Origin: Bacteroidia bacterium
GTDB taxonomy: Bacteria > Bacteroidota > Bacteroidia > Bacteroidales > Azobacteroidaceae
NCBI GenBank assembly: GCA_025999935.1
Contig: BNXY01000018.1
Coordinates: 1 to 46,600 of the forward strand
Direction of reading: 5' to 3'
Length of the DNA: 46,600 nucleotides
A program made the translations under genes and the position numbers. Each line of letters begins with the position of its first letter. Within the stretch, counting starts at the first letter, position 1. Below the pieces are notes generated by a model. The model searched no databases, was not told the origin of the DNA, and saw nothing but the letters and a program-made list of their open reading frames with translations. This document shows, one piece after another, positions 43,662-46,600 of this stretch.

Positions 43662-43871
43662 TCAATTTACCGCATCTTCTATTTCCTCTTGATGTTCGGA
43701 AATCCATTCAAGTGCCTTATAATAATAATATACAGCATAAGCAGCGACAGTTTCCGCAGCCCCTTTTATCCAATTCCAAGCATCTCCGAAGATATTACCC
43801 CCATCAGTTTCCAACATTTCTTGGCGTGTCATTTCCGCTACGCCATAAGCACATAAATCAAAAGTTTTCAT
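43662..43871 (-). CDS. double-glycine-leader peptide precursor 2 (bacteriocin-like)
   Basis: This 69-residue precursor has the same 25-residue leader except Cys instead of Asn at position 7 (MKTFDLCAYGVAEM ... LETDGG). The predicted mature peptide has 44 residues: NIFGDAWNWIKGAAETVAAY, AVYYYYKALEWISEHQEEIE and DAVN. It is aromatic-rich with four consecutive Tyr and an acidic end, suggesting one or two amphipathic helices. The two peptides could form a two-component bacteriocin or be independent. The gene has its own promoter and operator (43954-43992) and its own terminator. Function as bacteriocin is inferred from leader, exporter and context. Confidence 0.85.
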   Translation of the reverse strand: MKTFDLCAYGVAEMTRQEMLETDGGNIFGDAWNWIKGAAETVAAYAVYYYYKALEWISEHQEEIEDAVN

Positions 43872-43953
43872 AAAAAAAATAAAATTTTAAAATTAAAAAT
43901 TAATCAATTTGTTACCGATAACATTTTGAAATACAAATACTGTAATTACGTTG

Positions 43954-43992
43954 CAAAGATAAATGTATTCCGTGCAACTTCCTTGCACGGAA
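43954..43992 (-). promoter_or_regulatory. promoter and palindromic operator of peptide gene 2
   Basis: Minus-strand -7 box TATCTTTG (43954-43961) with TTCCGTGCAA-N5-TTGCACGGAA (43968-43992) 6 bases upstream, identical to the unit of peptide gene 1. The leader sequence down to the ATG is also nearly identical. Confidence 0.8.
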
Positions 43993-44048
43993 CGATTTTT
44001 TATATTTTTCTTTGCAAAATATTTTGTTAATAAATATTTTAGGAGAAT

Positions 44049-45152
44049 CTATTTAACCGGATTCTCCCAAAATCGGTCGGTAGTAGTCGCAGGCAATTTA
44101 AATAATTGATTAGAAAAACCATTTAGTTTTTTACTATTTTTTGAATCTGTTATTTTCCATTCCGGCATTGCTTGGATGGAATTTTCCGATTCAATCAATT
44201 CTTCTTTGTTTCTGCTTTTAAATGATTGAATAAACTTAGAATCAGCCTTGTCGAAATAATAGGTATTCCCTGTTTTTTTCACAGATAGATAAAGCGTTTT
44301 TGCTATCAATTTGTATCTAATGAATAATTTCTTGCGATATTCTATACTATCACTTGCTGATTCCGGTATCGTTGTTTTGTAAATCAATAAAACCGTATCC
44401 GCTTTATTGATAACAATATCCGTAGAACTTGACGGCCTTCCTTTTGACTTTTTAGAAAAGCAGCTAATAAAAATTAGAGAATCATTATCACTTTCTTTTT
44501 TTATTATTGTATATTTTTTATAACGGCTAAATAGTGTTATTGAATTTGGAAAATATTCGGTACCATACGAATTGAATTTTAGAATATTTGATTCTTTTAC
44601 ATTTTTCAAAAGATGATTTAATTGGATTAACTTCAAGTCAAGGAATTTTTTTTCTTTTAGTGGATTCTTTTTAGCAGCAGATGAAAACAAAGCATAACTT
44701 TCTTTCCTTTCCATCGTGTTTTTTTCTGTCATATTTCCATGCCATAAATAGGTCATATTTTGAATATACTTGACTTTTAAATTGGAGATAGCTTTCTGTA
44801 GAATCTTATCTGCTTCTTCATTCACGATCGTCACGCCGTCTAATAGATATTCAATCGGATTCATTTTTACATTGATACTGTTCAAATCCTTGTATATAAA
44901 AAATTCGGATTGGTATCCAATCCGATGTAAATCAATTGTATCGGATAAAGTTGCTACAATGGAAAAAAGACCTTTTTCATCGGATAATGTATAACTTCCT
45001 AAATGATTCCGATTTTGAATATACACACTTTCAATGGGTTCTTTCGTTTCCGAATCAATTATTTTTCCGGAAATCCTTGTTTGAGAAACTCCGGTTAAAT
45101 TCATCATCAAAAAGAGAATAAAAAAAATCCATTTTTCCATAAATTTTTGCAT
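44049..45152 (-). CDS. secreted protein with CarboxypepD_reg-like domain, copy 2
   Basis: This 367-residue paralogue of the gene at 40908-42002 has a signal peptide (KWIFFILFLMMNLTGVS|Q) and a CarboxypepD_reg-like domain (RISGKIIDSETKEPIESVYI). It shares blocks such as CFSKKSKGRPSSSTDIVINK and IQAMPEWKITDSKN. The ATG at 45152 fits the promoter at 45195; ATG 45140 is the alternative. A longer frame to 45236 would begin upstream of the -7 box. Its promoter carries the shared operator, so it belongs to the peptide regulon even though it lies apart from the exporter operon. The function is unknown. Confidence 0.75.
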   Translation of the reverse strand: MQKFMEKWIFFILFLMMNLTGVSQTRISGKIIDSETKEPIESVYIQNRNHLGSYTLSDEKGLFSIVATLSDTIDLHRIGYQSEFFIYKDLNSINVKMNPIEYLLDGVTIVNEEADKILQKAISNLKVKYIQNMTYLWHGNMTEKNTMERKESYALFSSAAKKNPLKEKKFLDLKLIQLNHLLKNVKESNILKFNSYGTEYFPNSITLFSRYKKYTIIKKESDNDSLIFISCFSKKSKGRPSSSTDIVINKADTVLLIYKTTIPESASDSIEYRKKLFIRYKLIAKTLYLSVKKTGNTYYFDKADSKFIQSFKSRNKEELIESENSIQAMPEWKITDSKNSKKLNGFSNQLFKLPATTTDRFWENPVK

Positions 45153-45194
45153 TTTAATGAAATTTTTGAAATACAAACGCTGTAATTTTGTGGA

Positions 45195-45233
45195 CAAAGA
45201 TACATTTGTTCCGGGTAATTTCTTTGCACGGAA
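45195..45233 (-). promoter_or_regulatory. third copy of the shared promoter-operator unit
   Basis: Minus-strand -7 box TATCTTTG (45195-45202) with TTCCGGGTAA-N5-TTGCACGGAA (45209-45233) 6 bases upstream. One arm differs at two positions from the perfect palindromes at 43499 and 43968, so binding may be weaker. Confidence 0.7.
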
Positions 45234-45264
45234 CAATTTTTATATATTTTTATGAAAAAATATA

Positions 45265-45516
45265 CTATTTCTTTTGTCCGGACGAAATAACCAGTTGATT
45301 TTTCTCTACTATAAAATCATTGGCATAGTAAAAAGTATGCCGGGTGCGACTGTATTTAATGATCGCACCATAATCCGTTAATACTTCCCGAATATTATAA
45401 AGTTGTCTTCTACTTAAATGAAATTGTTGCGCAAATTCATCCGGAGTTCCTGTGTTTTCCTGCTGTATCAATTTGTGAATATCATACAGGCGGTTTATCA
45501 CATCAAAAGGGTTCAT
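45265..45516 (-). CDS. small winged-helix HTH protein, candidate regulator of the peptide locus
   Basis: This 83-residue protein has a helix-turn-helix (TPDEFAQQFHLSRRQLYNIR, about residues 24-43) followed by a wing-like hairpin (IIKYSRTRHTFYYAND), like the N-terminal domain of DeoR-type regulators but with no effector domain. It lies 32 bases upstream of the third operator on the same strand. As the only DNA-binding protein in the locus, it is the obvious candidate to bind the 25-bp palindromes; this is inference. A 7-bp inverted repeat, AGTCCCA / TGGGACT, at 45540-45578 upstream of the gene might be its own control site. Confidence 0.75.
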   Translation of the reverse strand: MNPFDVINRLYDIHKLIQQENTGTPDEFAQQFHLSRRQLYNIREVLTDYGAIIKYSRTRHTFYYANDFIVEKNQLVISSGQKK

Positions 45517-45590
45517 AAATCTGTAAATTAGGGCTTTCTAGTCCCAAGAAAACCATTAAAATAACAAAGCGTGGGACTATAACTTTATTC

Positions 45591-45705
45591 GCTTTCGAGG
45601 TCTTAGACTACCATGTAACACAAATAAATAGCCCACGCCGATAAACAGCGTGAGCGTTCATTTTTATTTTTGTGTTACCTTTGAAAGTGTCTAAGTTTCG
45701 AAAGC
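45591..45705. repeat. imperfect 115-bp inverted-repeat element, MITE or structured RNA
   Basis: Arms of about 40 bases (45591-45630 and 45665-45705) pair imperfectly: GCTTTCGA...CTTAGAC...GTAACACAAA against the reverse complement. The centre has another small stem, CACGC/GCGTG. No reading frame is present. The gap 45517-45873 holds nothing else I can name. A -7-like TACCTTTG lies in the right arm. Confidence 0.55.
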
Positions 45706-45873
45706 TAAAATAAGCAAAACGCTTTTTTTAATATGTCAATTATTTACTAATTTCTGTTTTTATATAATTTTGTTTTATTATTTCTATATCCTCTAATGAA
45801 TATTTTCATCGACAAAAATACAATTTACTATTTGATATACCAAAAAAAGTTATTGTTTTTTTCAATAGATCAG

Positions 45874-46164
45874 TTACACAAAACTTATTTGGTCTGTTTC
45901 TCTAAAAAAACAAGATGGCATTTGTTTTTCCCACATCTGGAAATATCGTCCCTTAGCAGAATATAATTCTTGATGCGAACCTTGTTCCATCACTTTGCCG
46001 TTTTCAAGCACAGTAATTTTATCCGCATCAATAACCGTACTATATACAAACATCAGTGCAAAAGAAAAAATAACAGTAAAAACATTCACTATCAATGAAA
46101 TGGATACATCGTATTCTATCGTATCTTTCTTCACTTTATAAATGACAAGGAAGTGGCTTAACAT
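45874..46164 (-). pseudogene. collapsed second copy of the C39 ABC exporter
   Basis: Three short blocks match the exporter in order and closely: 45915-46040 (like 37621-37746), about 46040-46110 (like 38873-38943) and 46110-46170 (like 39452-39512). Large internal parts are missing. The fused frame still reads through (MLSHFLVIYKV ... DADKITVLENGKVM ... EKQMPSCFF). Its C-terminus differs from the intact copy, which ends in repeat DNA. Confidence 0.88.
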
Positions 46165-46482
46165 TCCTTTTGGAATACCACATACTGACCCTCATGGATA
46201 AGTCCTATATCGGAAGGAGATATATAACATTCCGCCAACAAGGAATCGGAAGCGGAAATATAGGCGATTGCCTGATTGGGGCCAATAAAATTTCCAGCCT
46301 GAAATCCGGATTACGCCCCTGCTTTGGGCGCTGATATCCACCTTGATAAAAGGCAACGACGCCATGGAGAAAGCAATCGAAAACAGGATAGCCGAATAGA
46401 TGATTTTACTTTTAGTCCGGAGTTGGGAATAGTAATTCTCTGCGGAATATTCAATGATTTCGGGTGGAAATATTTGGGGCAT
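46165..46482 (-). pseudogene. collapsed second copy of the HlyD-family adaptor
   Basis: It begins like the intact gene (MPQIFPPEIIEYSAENYYSQ) up to QSRGVIR, then jumps to the segment matching 40032-40170 in another frame (ISGWKFYWPQSGNR), and then to the exporter remnant. The jump occurs at TCCGGA, present at both parent sites. The coiled coil and C-terminus are gone. Confidence 0.88.
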
Positions 46483-46507
46483 TATTCAATTTGAGAAAAT
46501 TTGAGAA

Positions 46508-46600
46508 TTATACATCTATTAAAGTCAATAAAAATGTAACTCCAAATAATAACCCATTATAACAAGCGTGAATTAATGTTGTAAACAATAAAGGATGTTG
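46508..46600 (-). CDS. C-terminus of a membrane protein, probably CPBP-family intramembrane protease (partial)
   Basis: The last 30 codons of a gene enter from the right edge and end at 46508: HPLLFTTLIHACYNGLLFGV, then TFLLTLIDV. The His-x-x-x-Asn in a hydrophobic helix (LIHACYN) is the last motif of CPBP (Abi) proteases, which often sit in bacteriocin loci as immunity or leader-processing proteins. Only the tail is visible, so the call is tentative. Confidence 0.45.
   Translation of the reverse strand, partial: QHPLLFTTLIHACYNGLLFGVTFLLTLIDV

Noticed and set aside
43168..43871. Lanthipeptide or other modified-peptide precursors
   Set aside because: No LanB/LanM, radical SAM, YcaO or similar enzyme is in the window, and the cores have few Cys, Ser or Thr.
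45591..45705. 6S RNA call for the inverted-repeat element
   Set aside because: A long bulged stem is not enough; no open central bubble or known conserved bases could be identified by eye, so it is left as unknown.

Overview
This window looks like the chromosome of a member of the Bacteroidetes, most likely order Bacteroidales. Three things point there. Many genes carry the promoter of that phylum, a -7 box TAnnTTTG, sometimes with a -33 TTTG about 19-21 bases upstream. Ribosome binding sites are mostly weak and A-rich. The gene set includes a GlsA/GlsB-type glycine-lipid pair, a DUF3109 protein, a GG-leader peptide family and an MFSD1-like transporter. I saw no rRNA, tRNA or CRISPR array.

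Layout. (1) 1-5160 is a decayed accessory region. It holds small unrecognised genes and three fragments of one pyruvate:ferredoxin oxidoreductase gene, with two toxin-antitoxin modules (HicAB and a PIN-toxin pair) lodged between the fragments. A truncated REP-associated transposase and a frameshifted remnant follow. (2) 5162-21629 is mostly housekeeping: cutC, a transglutaminase-type lipoprotein with pbpC, an MFS transporter, folC, mfd, a UvrD-type helicase, a polyprenol-phosphate glycosyltransferase and a dihydroorotase. Several of these genes contain short palindromic elements translated in frame. (3) 21760-29200 is a DNA-processing and defence island: a YhcG-type nuclease, then a single-chain type IIG restriction-modification enzyme. 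The enzyme's C-terminal specificity domain faces an alternative domain on the opposite strand. A 90-bp inverted repeat (88/90 identical) brackets about 2.4 kb that includes a NYN-domain gene, and an Mpi/Pin-type serine recombinase lies just outside. This is the architecture of an invertible specificity switch. (4) 29344-37510 is core again: DUF3109, glsA-glsB, and a run of lipoprotein, YIP1-family protein, smpB and metH. (5) 37577-46600 is a double-glycine-leader peptide (bacteriocin-like) locus on the minus strand. It has two precursor peptides with the same 25-residue leader except at residue 7, a C39-peptidase ABC exporter, an HlyD-family partner, three secreted proteins with CarboxypepD_reg domains and a small HTH protein. 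It also has the collapsed remnant of a second exporter and the end of a probable CPBP protease.

How the parts work together. In region 5, three promoters share a 25-bp palindrome exactly 6 bases upstream of the -7 box, so the two peptides and one accessory protein look like one regulon. A hairpin terminator between peptide 1 and the exporter operon would let peptide be made in excess of exporter. The operon genes overlap as ATGA or nearly abut, which suggests coupled translation. In region 3, inversion would join the same methylase/nuclease body to either of two target-recognition domains and would flip the NYN gene with it.

Palindromic repeats of several families run through the window: in mfd, pyrC, folC, the type IIG gene, the YhcG gene, the end of the ABC exporter gene and the oxidoreductase remnant. 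Together with the truncated transposase, they suggest a genome with many palindromic elements. All assignments come from reading the sequence; no database search was run.
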